From: Petrolisthes cinctipes
Lineage: Eukaryota; Arthropoda; Malacostraca; Decapoda; Porcellanidae
DNA: 64,000 nt
Reading direction: 5' to 3'
Assembly: GCA_033782935.1 (NCBI GenBank)
Contig: JAWQEG010000259.1
Location: 3,388,001-3,452,000 of the forward strand
The notes below the pieces were generated by a model. The model saw only the letters and a program-made list of their open reading frames with translations, was not told where the DNA came from and made no database searches. The stretch's first letter is position 1; each line of letters opens with the position of its first letter. The translations under genes were made by a program, and so were the position numbers. This document shows, piece by piece, positions 39,700-51,700 of this stretch.

Positions 39700-40690
39700 A
39701 TTTTGAAAATACTCTAACACGGAGTAGGCATGTACAGATCGCTTCTGGGACCCCTAAATATCGAATTTTCGGGTGTTTTGGGACTGAATTTGAGATATCG
39801 ACTTTTTGGCACCTAAAAGATCGATTTTAAGCATGTTTTTAGCCTATATTTTGAAAATATTCTAGCACTGAGTAGGCATGTACAGATTGCTTCTGGGACC
39901 CCAAAATATTGAATTTTCGGGTGTTTTGAGCCAGAAATTGAGATATAAACGGGTACAGAAGATACATGCACATATTGACTTTGGGCACCAAAAATATCGA
40001 TTTTCAGCATGTTTTGGGCCTGAATTTTGAAAATACTCTAACACGGAGTAGGCATGTACAGATCGCTTCTGGGACCCCAAAATATCGAATTTTCGGGTGT
40101 TTAGGGCTAGAATTTGAGATATAAACGGATACAGAAGATGCATGCACATATCGACTTTTGTGCACCTAAAAGATCGATTTTCAGTATGTTTTTGGCCTGT
40201 ATTTTGAAAATACTCTAACACGGAGTAGGCATGTACAGATCGCTTCTGGGACCCCTAAATATCGAATTTTCGGGTGTTTTGGGACTGAATTTGAGATATC
40301 GACTTTTTGGCACCTAAAATATCGATTTTCAGCATGTTTTAGGCCTGAATTTTGAAAATACTTTAACACGGAGTAGGCATGTACAGATCGCTTCTGGGAC
40401 CCCAAAATATCGAATTTTCGGGTGTTTTGAGCCTGAATTTGAGATATAAACGGGTACAGAAGATACATGCACATATTGACTTTGGGCACCAAAAATATCG
40501 ATTTTCAGTATGTTTTTGGCCTGTATTTTTAAAATACTCTAACACGGAGTAGGCATGTACAGATACCTTCTGGGACCTCTAAATATCGAATTTTCGGGTG
40601 TTATGGGACTTAATTTGAGATATCGATTTTTTGGCACCTATTATATCGAATTTTGGCATGTTTTTAGCCTATATTTTGAAAATATTCTAG
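39700..40690 (+). repeat. Block shared with 31.1-32.1 kb (offset about 8,584 bp)
   Basis: CCAGAAATTGAG (39,931), TTTTAGGCCTGAATTTTG with ACTTTAACACGG (about 40,338), CTGTATTTTTAAAATAC (about 40,520), GTTATGGGACTTAATTTG (about 40,600) and CACCTATTATATCGAATTTT (about 40,636) appear here in the same order as at 31.35-32.07 kb. They are absent between the two places. A tract of about 85 bp near 40,420-40,505 has been replaced by A-type sequence. Confidence 0.83.
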
Positions 40691-40759
40691 CACTGTACAG
40701 ATTGCTTCTGGGACCCCAAAATATTGAATTTTCGGGTGTTTTGAGCCTGAATTTGAGAT

Positions 40760-41917
40760 ATAAACGGGTACAGAAGATACATGCACATATTGACTTTGGG
40801 CACCAAAAATATCGATTTTCAGCATGTTTTGGGTCTGAATTTTGAAAATACTCTAACACGGAGTAGGCATGTACAGATCGGTTCTGGGACCCCAAAATAT
40901 CGAATTTTCGGGTGTTTAGGGCCAGAATTTGAGATATAAACGGATACAGAAGATGCATGCACATATCGACTTTTGGGCACCTAAAAGATCGATTTTCAGT
41001 ATGTTTTTGGCCTGTATTTTGAAAATACTCTAACACGGAGTAGGCATGTACATATACCTTCTGGGACCTCTAAATATCGAATTTTCGGGTGTTTTGGGAC
41101 TGAATTTGAGATATCGATTTTTTGACACCTAAAATGTCGATTTTTAGCATGTTTTTAGCCTATATTTTGAAAATATTCTAGCACTGTACAGATTGCTTCT
41201 GGGACCCCAAAATATTGAATTTTTGGGTGTTTTGAGCCTGAATTTGAGATATAAACGGGTACAGAAGATACATGCACATATTGACTTTGGGCATCTAAAA
41301 TATCGATTTTCAGCATGTTTTGGGCCTGTATTCTGAAAATACTCTAACACGGAATAGGCATGTACAGATTGCTTCTGGGACCCCAAAATATTGAATTTTC
41401 GGGTGTTTTGAGCCTGAATTTGAGATATAAACGGGTACTGAAGATGCATGCACATATCGACTTTTGTGCACCTAAAAGATCGATTTTCAGTATGTTTTGA
41501 GCATGTATTTTGAAAATACTCTAACACGGAGTAGGCATGTACAGATCGCTTCTGGGACCCCTACATGTCGAATTTTCGGGTGTTTTGGGACTGAATTTGA
41601 GATATCGACTTTTTGGCACCTAAAAGATCGATTTTTAGCATGTTTTTAGCCTATATTTTGAAAATATTCTAGCACTGTACAGATTGCTTCTGGGACCCCA
41701 AAATATTGAATTTTCGGGTGTTTTGAGCCTGAATTTGAGATATAAACGGGTACAGAAGATACATGCACATATTGACTTTAGGCATCTAAAATATCGATTT
41801 TCAGCATGTTTTGGGCCTGTATTTTGAAAATACTCTAACACTGAGTAGGCATGTACAGATTGCTTCTGGGTCCCCAAAATATTGAATTTTCGGGTGTTTT
41901 GAGCCTGAATTTGAGAT
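40760..41917 (+). repeat. 1,158-bp block, copy 1
   Basis: Shares TCGGTTCTGGG (about 40,880), TTTTTTGACACC (about 41,120), GAATTTTTGGGTG (about 41,218) and CCCTACATGTCG (about 41,562) with the next copy at an offset of 1,158 bp. The length equals 491 + 491 + 176, so the duplication adds one extra long monomer to the trimer rhythm. Confidence 0.82.
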
Positions 41918-43075
41918 ATAAACGGGTACAGAAGATACATGCACATATTGACTTTGGGCACCAAAAATATCGATTTTCAGCATGTTTTGGGTCTGAATTT
42001 TGAAAATACTCTAACACGGAGTAGGCATGTACAGATCGGTTCTGGGACCCCAAAATATCGAATTTTCGGGTGTTTAGGGCCAGAATTTGAGATATAAACG
42101 GATACAGAAGATGCATGCACATATCGACTTTTGGGCACCTAAAAGATCGATTTTCAGTATGTTTTTGGCCTGTATTTTGAAAATACTCTAACACGGAGTA
42201 GGCATGTACAGATACCTTCTGGGACCTCTAAATATCGAATTTTCGGGTGTTTTGGGACTGAATTTGAGATATCGATTTTTTGACACCTAAAATGTCGATT
42301 TTTAGCATGTTTTTAGCCTATATTTTGAAAATATTCTAGCACTGTACAGATTGCTTCTGGGACCCCAAAATATTGAATTTTTGGGTGTTTTGAGCCTGAA
42401 TTTGAGATATAAACGGGTACAGAAGATACATGCACATATTGACTTTGGGCATCTAAAATATCGATTTTCAGCATGTTTTGGGCCTGTATTTTGAAAATAC
42501 TCTAACACGGAATAGGCATGTACAGATTGCTTCTGGGACCCCAAAATATTGAATTTTCGGGTGTTTTGAGCCTGAATTTGAGATATAAACGGGTACTGAA
42601 GATGCATGCACATATCGACTTTTGTGCACCTAAAAGATCGATTTTCAGTATGTTTTGAGCATGTATTTTGAAAATACTCTAACACGGAGTAGGCATGTAC
42701 AGATCGCTTCTGGGACCCCTACATGTCGAATTTTCGGGTGTTTTGGGACTGAATTTGAGATATCGACTTTTTGGCACCTAAAAGATCGATTTTTAGCATG
42801 TTTTTAGCCTATATTTTGAAAATATTCTAGCACTGTACAGATTGCTTCTGGGACCCCAAAATATTGAATTTTCGGGTGTTTTGAGCCTGAATTTGAGATA
42901 TAAACGGGTACAGAAGATACATGCACATATTGACTTTAGGCATCTAAAATATCGATTTTCAGCATGTTTTGGGCCTGTATTTTGAAAATACTCTAACACT
43001 GAGTAGGCATGTACAGATTGCTTCTGGGTCCCCAAAATATTGAATTTTCGGGTGTTTTGAGCCTGAATTTGAGAT
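41918..43075 (+). repeat. 1,158-bp block, copy 2
   Basis: Carries the same markers as copy 1 (for instance TTTTTTGACACC at about 42,278). It begins inside a hybrid monomer that starts as B' (GGGTCCCCAAAAT, about 41,868) and ends as A (GGGTACAGAAGATACATG, about 41,915). That is the expected product of an unequal crossover between B' and A. Confidence 0.82.
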
Positions 43076-43269
43076 ATAAACGGGTACTGAAGATGCATGC
43101 ACATATCGACTTTTGTGCACCTAAAAGATCGATTTTCAGTATGTTTTGAGCATGTATTTTGAAAATACTCTAACACGGAGTAGGCATGTACAGATCGCTT
43201 CTGGGACCCCTAAATATCGAATTTTCTGGTGTTTTGGGACTGAATTTGAGATATCGACTTTTTGGCACC

Positions 43270-46200
43270 TAAAAGATCGATTTTTAGCATGTTTTTAGCC
43301 TATATTTTGAAAATATTCTAGCACTGAGTAGGCATGTACAGATTGCTTCTGGGACCCCAAAATATTGAATTTTCGGGTGTTTTGAGCCTGAATTTGAGAT
43401 ATAAACGGGTACAGAAGATACATGCACATATTGACTTTGGGCATCAAAAATATCGATTTTCAGCATGTTTTGGGCCTGAATTTTGAAAATACTCTAACAC
43501 GGAGTAGGCATGTACAGATCGCTTCTGGGACCCCAAAATATCGAATTTTCGGGTGTTTTCAGCCTGAATTTGAGATATAAACGGGTACTGAAAATGCATG
43601 AACATATCGACTTTTGCGCACCTAAAAGATCGATTTTCAGTATGTTTTGAGCATGTATTTTGAAAATACTCTAACACGGAGTAGGCATGTACAGATCGCT
43701 TCTGGGACTCCTAAATATCGAATTTTCGGGTGTTTTGGGACTGAATTTGAGATATCGACTTTTTGGCACCTAAAAGATCGATTTTTAGCATGTTTTTAGC
43801 CTATATTTTGAAAATATTCTAGCACTGTACAGATTGCTTCTGGGACCCCAAAATATTGAATTTTCGGGTGTTTTGAGCCTGAATTTGAGATATAAACGGG
43901 TACAGAAGATACATGCACATATTGACTTTGGGCACCAAAAATATCGATTTTCAGCATGTTTTGGGTCTGAATTTTGAAAATACTCTAACACGGAGTAGGC
44001 ATGTACAGATCGGTTCTGTGACCCCAAAATATCGAATTTTCGGGTGTTTAGGGCCAGAATTTGAGATATAAACGGATACAGAAGATGCATGCACATATCG
44101 ACTTTTGGGCACCTAAAAGATCGATTTTCAGTATGTTTTTGGCCTGTATTTTGAAAATACTCTAACACGGAGTAGGCATGTACAGATACCTTCTGGGACC
44201 TCTAAATATCGAATTTTCGGGTGTTTTGGGACTGAATTTGAGATATCGATTTTTTGGCACCTAAAATGTCGATTTTTAGCATGTTTTTAGCCTATATTTT
44301 GAAAATATTCTAGCACTGTACAGATTGCTTCTGGGACCCCAAAATATTGAATTTTTGGGTGTTTTGAGCCTGAATTTGAGATATAAACGGGTACAGAAGA
44401 TACATGCACATATTGACTTTGGGCATCTAAAATATCGATTTTCAGCATGTTTTCGGCCTGTATTTTGAAAATACTCTAACACGGAATAGGCATGTACAGA
44501 TTGCTTCTGGGACCCCAAAATATTGAATTTTCGGGTGTTTTGAGCCTGAATTTGAGATATAAACGGGTACTGAAGATGCATGCACATATCGACTTTTGTG
44601 CACCTAAAAGATCGATTTTCAGTATGTTTTGGGCCTGAATTTTGAAAATACTCTAACACGGAGTAGGCATGTACAGATCGCTTCTGGGACCCCTACATGT
44701 CGAATTTTCGTGTGTTTTGGGACTGAATTTAAGATATCGATTTTTTGGCACCTAAAATGTCGATTTTTAGCATGTTTTTAGCCTATATTTTGAAAATATT
44801 CTAGCACTGTGTAGGCATGTACAGATTGCTTCTGGGACCCCAAAATATTGAATTTTCGGGTGTTTTGAGCCTGAATTTGAGATATAAACGGGTACAGAAG
44901 ATACATGCACATATTGACTTTGGGCATCTAAAATATCGATTTTCAGCATGTTTTGGGCCTGTATTTTGAAAATACTCTAACACTGAGTAGGCATGTACAG
45001 ATTGCTTCTGGGTCCCCAAAATATTGAATTTTCGGGTGTTTTGAGCCTGAATTTGAGATATAAACGGGTACTGAAGATGCATGCACATATCGACTTTTGT
45101 GCACCTAAAAGATTGATTTTCAGTATGTTTTGAGCATGTATTTTGAAAATACTCTAACACGGAGTAGGCATGTACAGATCGCTTCTGGGACCCCTAAATA
45201 TCGAATTTTCGGGTGTTTTGGGACTGAATTTGAGATATCGACTTTTTGGCATCTAAAAGATCGATTTTTAGCATGTTTTTAGCCTATATTTTGAAAATAT
45301 TCTAGCACTCTGTAGGCATGTACAGATTGCTTCTGGGACCTCAAAATATTGAATTTTCGGGTGTTTTGAGCCTGAATTTGAGATATAAACGGGTACAGAA
45401 GATAAATGCACATATTGACTTTGGGCACCAAAAATATCGATTTTCAGCATGTTTTGGGCCTGAATTTTGAAAATACTCTAACACGGAGTAGGCAGGTACA
45501 GATCGCTTCTGGGACCCCAAAATATCGAATTATCGGGTGTTTAGGGCCAGAATTTGAGATATTAAAGGGTACAGAAGATGCATGCACATATCGACTTTTG
45601 GGCACCTAAAAGATCGATTTTCAGCATGTTTTGGGCCTGTATTTTGAAAATACTCTAACACTGAGTAGGCATGTACAGATTGCTTCTGGGACCTCTAAAT
45701 ATCGAATTTTCGAGTGTTTTGGGACTGAATTTGAGATATCGATTTTTTGGCACCTAAAATGTCGATTTTTAGCATGTTTTTAGCCTATATTTTGAAAATA
45801 TTCTAGCACTGTGTAGGCATGTACAGATTGCTTCTGGGACCCCAAAATATTGAATTTTCGGGTGTTTTGAGCCTGAATTTGAGATATAAACGGGTACAGA
45901 AGATACATGCACATATTGACTTTGGGCATCTAAAATATCGATTTTCATCATGTTTTCGGCCTGTATTTTGAAAATACTCTAACACTGAGTAGGCATGTAC
46001 AGATTGCTTCTGGGACCCCAAAATATTGAATTTTCGGGAGTTTTGAGCCTGAATTTGAGATATAAACGGGTACTGAAGATGCATGCACATATCGACTTTT
46101 GTGCACCTAAAAGATCGATTTTCAGTATGTTTTGAGCATGTATTTTGAAAATACTCTAACACGGAGTAGGCATGTACAGATCGCTTCTGGGACCCCTAAA

Positions 46201-48740
46201 TATCGAATTTTCGGGTGTTTTGGGACTGAATTTGAGATATCGACTTTTTGGCACCTAAAATGTCGATTTTTAGCATGTTTTTAGCCTAAATTTTGAAAAT
46301 ATTCTAGCACTCTGTAGGCATGTACAGATTGCTTCTGGGACCCCAAAATATTGAATTTTCGGGTGTTTCGAGCCTGAATTTGAGATATAAACGGGTACAG
46401 AAGATACATGCACATATTGACTTTGGGCACCAAAAATATCGATTTTCAGCATGTTTTGGGCCTGAATTTTGAATATACTCTAACACGGAGTAGGCATGTA
46501 CAGATCGCTTCTGGGACACCAAAATATCGAACTTTCGGGGGTTTAGGGCCAGAATTTGAGATATAAACGGGTACAGAAGATGCATGCACATATCGACTTT
46601 TGGGCACCTAAAAGATCGATTTTCAGTATGTTTTTGGCCTGTATTTTGAAAATACTCTAACACGGAGTAGGCATGTACAGATACCTTCTGGGACCTCTAA
46701 ATATCGAATTTTCGGGTGTTTTGGGACTGAATTTGAGATATCGATTTTTTGGCACCTAAAATGTCGATTTTTAGCATGTTTTTAGCCTAAATTTTGAAAA
46801 TATTCTAGCACTGTGTAGGCATGTACAGATTGCTTCTGGGACCCCAAAATATTGAATTTTCGGGTGTTTTGAGCCTGAATTTGAGATATAAACGGGTACA
46901 GAAGATACATGCACATATTGACTTTGGGCACCAAAAATATCGATTTTCTGCATGTTTTGGGCCTGAATTTTGAAAATACTCTAACACGGAGTAGGCATGT
47001 ACAGATCGCTTCTGGGACCCCAAAATATCTAATTTTCGGGTGTTTAGGGCCAGAATTTGAGATATAAACGGATACAGAAGATGCATGCACATATCGACTT
47101 TTGGGCACTTGAAAGATCGATTTTCAGTATGTTTTTGGCCTGTATTTTGAAAATACTCTAACACGGAGTAGGCATGTACAGATACCTTCTGGGACCTCTA
47201 AATATCGAATTTTCGGGTGTTTTGGGACTGAATTTGAGATATCGATTTTTTGGCACCTAAAATGTCAATTTTTAGCATGTTTTTAGCCTATATTTTGAAA
47301 ATATTCTAGCACTGTACAGATTGCTTCTGGGACCCCAAAATATTGAATTTTTGGGTGTTTTGAGCCTGAATTTGAGATATAAACGGGTACAGAAGATACA
47401 TGCACATATTGACTTTGGGCATCTAAAATATCGATTTTCAGCATGTTTTGGGCCTGTATTTTGAAAATACTCTAACACGGAATAGGCATGTACAGATTGC
47501 TTCTGGGACCCCAAAATATTGAATTTTCGGGTGTTTTGAGCCTGAATTTGAGATATAAACGGGTACAGAAGATGCATGCACATATCGACTTTTGGGCACC
47601 TAAAAGATCGATTTTCAGTATGTTTTGAGCATGTATTTTGAAAATACTCTAACACGGAGTAGGCATGTACAGATCGCTTCTGGGACCCCTACATGTCGAA
47701 TTTTCGGGTGTTTTGGGACTGAATTTGAGATATCGACTTTTTGGCACCTAAAAGATCGATTTTTAGCATGTTTTTAGCCTATATTTTGAAAATATTCTAG
47801 CACTGTACAGATTGCTTCTGGGACCCCAAAATATTGAATTTTCGGGTGTTTTGAGCCTGAATTTGAGATATAAACGGGTACAGAAGATACATGCACATAT
47901 TGACTTTGGGCACCAAACATATCGATTTTCAGCATGTTTTGGGCCTGAATTTTGAAAATACTCTAACACGGAGTAGGCATGTACAGATCGCTTCTGGGAC
48001 CCCAAAATATCGAATTTTCGGGTGTTTAGGGCCAGAATTTGAGATATAAACGGGTACAGAAGATGCATGCACATATCGACTTTTGGGCACCTAAAAGATC
48101 GATTTTCAGTATGTTTTGAGCATGTATTTTGAAAATACTCTACCACGGAGTAGGCATGTACAGATCGCTTCTGGGACCCCTAAATATCGAATTTTCGGGT
48201 GTTTTGGGACTGAATTTGAGATATCGACTTTTTGGCATCTAAAAGATCGATTTTTAGCATGTTTTTCGCCTATATTTTGAAAATATTCTAGCACTGTGTA
48301 GGCATGTACAGATTGCTTCTGGGACCCCAAAATATTGAATTTTCGGGTGTTTTGAGCCTGAATTTGAGATATAAACGGGTACAGAAGATACATGCACATA
48401 TTGACTTTGGGCATCTAAAATATCGATTTTCAGCATGTTTTGGGCCTGTATTTTGAAAATACTCTAACACTGAGTAGGCATGTACAGATTGCTTCTGGGT
48501 CCCCAAAATATTGAATTTTCGGGTGTTTTGAGCCTGAATTTGAGATATAAACGGGTACTGAAGATGCATGCACATATCGACTTTTGTGCACCTAAAAGAT
48601 TGATTTTCAGTATGTTTTGAGCATGTATTTTGAAAATACTCTACCACGGAGTAGGCATGTACAGATCGCTTCTGGGACCCCTAAATATCGAATTTTCTGG
48701 TGTTTTGGGACTGAATTTGAGATATCGACTTTTTGGCATC
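43270..48740 (+). repeat. 5,471-bp block of 11 trimers, copy 1
   Basis: Seven 501-bp and four 491-bp trimers add up to 5,471 bp. Private variants include TCGGTTCTGTGACC (44,013), TGTTTTCGGCC (about 44,449), AATTTAAGATATCG (about 44,727), GGCAGGTACAG with GATATTAAAGGG (about 45,495-45,560), TTCATCATGTTTTCGG (about 45,945), CACCAAAATATCGAACTTTC (about 46,517), AAATATCTAATTTTC (about 47,024) and GCACTTGAAAGATC (about 47,106). All recur one block later. Edges are good to about 50 bp. Confidence 0.92.
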
Positions 48741-51700
48741 TAAAAGATCGATTTTTAGCATGTTTTTAGCCTATATTTTGAAAATATTCTAGCACTGAGT
48801 AGGCATGTACAGATTGCTTCTGGGACCCCAAAATATTGAATTTTCGGGTGTTTTGAGCCTGAATTTGAGATATAAACGGGTACAGAAGATACATGCACAT
48901 ATTGACTTTGGGCATCAAAAATATCGATTTTCAGCATGTTTTGGGCCTGAATTTTGAAAATACTCTAACACGGAGTAGGCATGTACAGATCGCTTCTGGG
49001 ACCCCAAAATATCGAATTTTCGGGTGTTTTCAGCCTGAATTTGAGATATAAACGGGTACTGAAAATGCATGAACATATCGACTTTTGCGCACCTAAAAGA
49101 TCGATTTTCAGTATGTTTTGAGCATGTATTTTGAAAATACTCTAACACGGAGTAGGCATGTACAGATCGCTTCTGGGACTCCTAAATATCGAATTTTCGG
49201 GTGTTTTGGGACTGAATTTGAGATATCGACTTTTTGGCACCTAAAAGATCGATTTTTAGCATGTTTTTAGCCTATATTTTGAAAATATTCTAGCACTGTA
49301 CAGATTGCTTCTGGGACCCCAAAATATTGAATTTTCGGGTGTTTTGAGCCTGAATTTGAGATATAAACGGGTACAGAAGATACATGCACATATTGACTTT
49401 GGGCACCAAAAATATCGATTTTCAGCATGTTTTGGGTCTGAATTTTGAAAATACTCTAACACGGAGTAGGCATGTACAGATCGGTTCTGTGACCCCAAAA
49501 TATCGAATTTTCGGGTGTTTAGGGCCAGAATTTGAGATATAAACGGATACAGAAGATGCATGCACATATCGACTTTTGGGCACCTAAAAGATCGATTTTC
49601 AGTATGTTTTTGGCCTGTATTTTGAAAATACTCTAACACGGAGTAGGCATGTACAGATACCTTCTGGGACCTCTAAATATCGAATTTTCGGGTGTTTTGG
49701 GACTGAATTTGAGATATCGATTTTTTGGCACCTAAAATGTCGATTTTTAGCATGTTTTTAGCCTATATTTTGAAAATATTCTAGCACTGTACAGATTGCT
49801 TCTGGGACCCCAAAATATTGAATTTTTGGGTGTTTTGAGCCTGAATTTGAGATATAAACGGGTACAGAAGATACATGCACATATTGACTTTGGGCATCTA
49901 AAATATCGATTTTCAGCATGTTTTCGGCCTGTATTTTGAAAATACTCTAACACGGAATAGGCATGTACAGATTGCTTCTGGGACCCCAAAATATTGAATT
50001 TTCGGGTGTTTTGAGCCTGAATTTGAGATATAAACGGGTACTGAAGATGCATGCACATATCGACTTTTGTGCACCTAAAAGATCGATTTTCAGTATGTTT
50101 TGGGCCTGAATTTTGAAAATACTCTAACACGGAGTAGGCATGTACAGATCGCTTCTGGGACCCCTACATGTCGAATTTTCGTGTGTTTTGGGACTGAATT
50201 TAAGATATCGATTTTTTGGCACCTAAAATGTCGATTTTTAGCATGTTTTTAGCCTATATTTTGAAAATATTCTAGCACTGTGTAGGCATGTACAGATTGC
50301 TTCTGGGACCCCAAAATATTGAATTTTCGGGTGTTTTGAGCCTGAATTTGAGATATAAACGGGTACAGAAGATACATGCACATATTGACTTTGGGCATCT
50401 AAAATATCGATTTTCAGCATGTTTTGGGCCTGTATTTTGAAAATACTCTAACACTGAGTAGGCATGTACAGATTGCTTCTGGGTCCCCAAAATATTGAAT
50501 TTTCGGGTGTTTTGAGCCTGAATTTGAGATATAAACGGGTACTGAAGATGCATGCACATATCGACTTTTGTGCACCTAAAAGATTGATTTTCAGTATGTT
50601 TTGAGCATGTATTTTGAAAATACTCTAACACGGAGTAGGCATGTACAGATCGCTTCTGGGACCCCTAAATATCGAATTTTCGGGTGTTTTGGGACTGAAT
50701 TTGAGATATCGACTTTTTGGCATCTAAAAGATCGATTTTTAGCATGTTTTTAGCCTATATTTTGAAAATATTCTAGCACTCTGTAGGCATGTACAGATTG
50801 CTTCTGGGACCTCAAAATATTGAATTTTCGGGTGTTTTGAGCCTGAATTTGAGATATAAACGGGTACAGAAGATAAATGCACATATTGACTTTGGGCACC
50901 AAAAATATCGATTTTCAGCATGTTTTGGGCCTGAATTTTGAAAATACTCTAACACGGAGTAGGCAGGTACAGATCGCTTCTGGGACCCCAAAATATCGAA
51001 TTATCGGGTGTTTAGGGCCAGAATTTGAGATATTAAAGGGTACAGAAGATGCATGCACATATCGACTTTTGGGCACCTAAAAGATCGATTTTCAGCATGT
51101 TTTGGGCCTGTATTTTGAAAATACTCTAACACTGAGTAGGCATGTACAGATTGCTTCTGGGACCTCTAAATATCGAATTTTCGAGTGTTTTGGGACTGAA
51201 TTTGAGATATCGATTTTTTGGCACCTAAAATGTCGATTTTTAGCATGTTTTTAGCCTATATTTTGAAAATATTCTAGCACTGTGTAGGCATGTACAGATT
51301 GCTTCTGGGACCCCAAAATATTGAATTTTCGGGTGTTTTGAGCCTGAATTTGAGATATAAACGGGTACAGAAGATACATGCACATATTGACTTTGGGCAT
51401 CTAAAATATCGATTTTCATCATGTTTTCGGCCTGTATTTTGAAAATACTCTAACACTGAGTAGGCATGTACAGATTGCTTCTGGGACCCCAAAATATTGA
51501 ATTTTCGGGAGTTTTGAGCCTGAATTTGAGATATAAACGGGTACTGAAGATGCATGCACATATCGACTTTTGTGCACCTAAAAGATCGATTTTCAGTATG
51601 TTTTGAGCATGTATTTTGAAAATACTCTAACACGGAGTAGGCATGTACAGATCGCTTCTGGGACCCCTAAATATCGAATTTTCGGGTGTTTTGGGACTGA

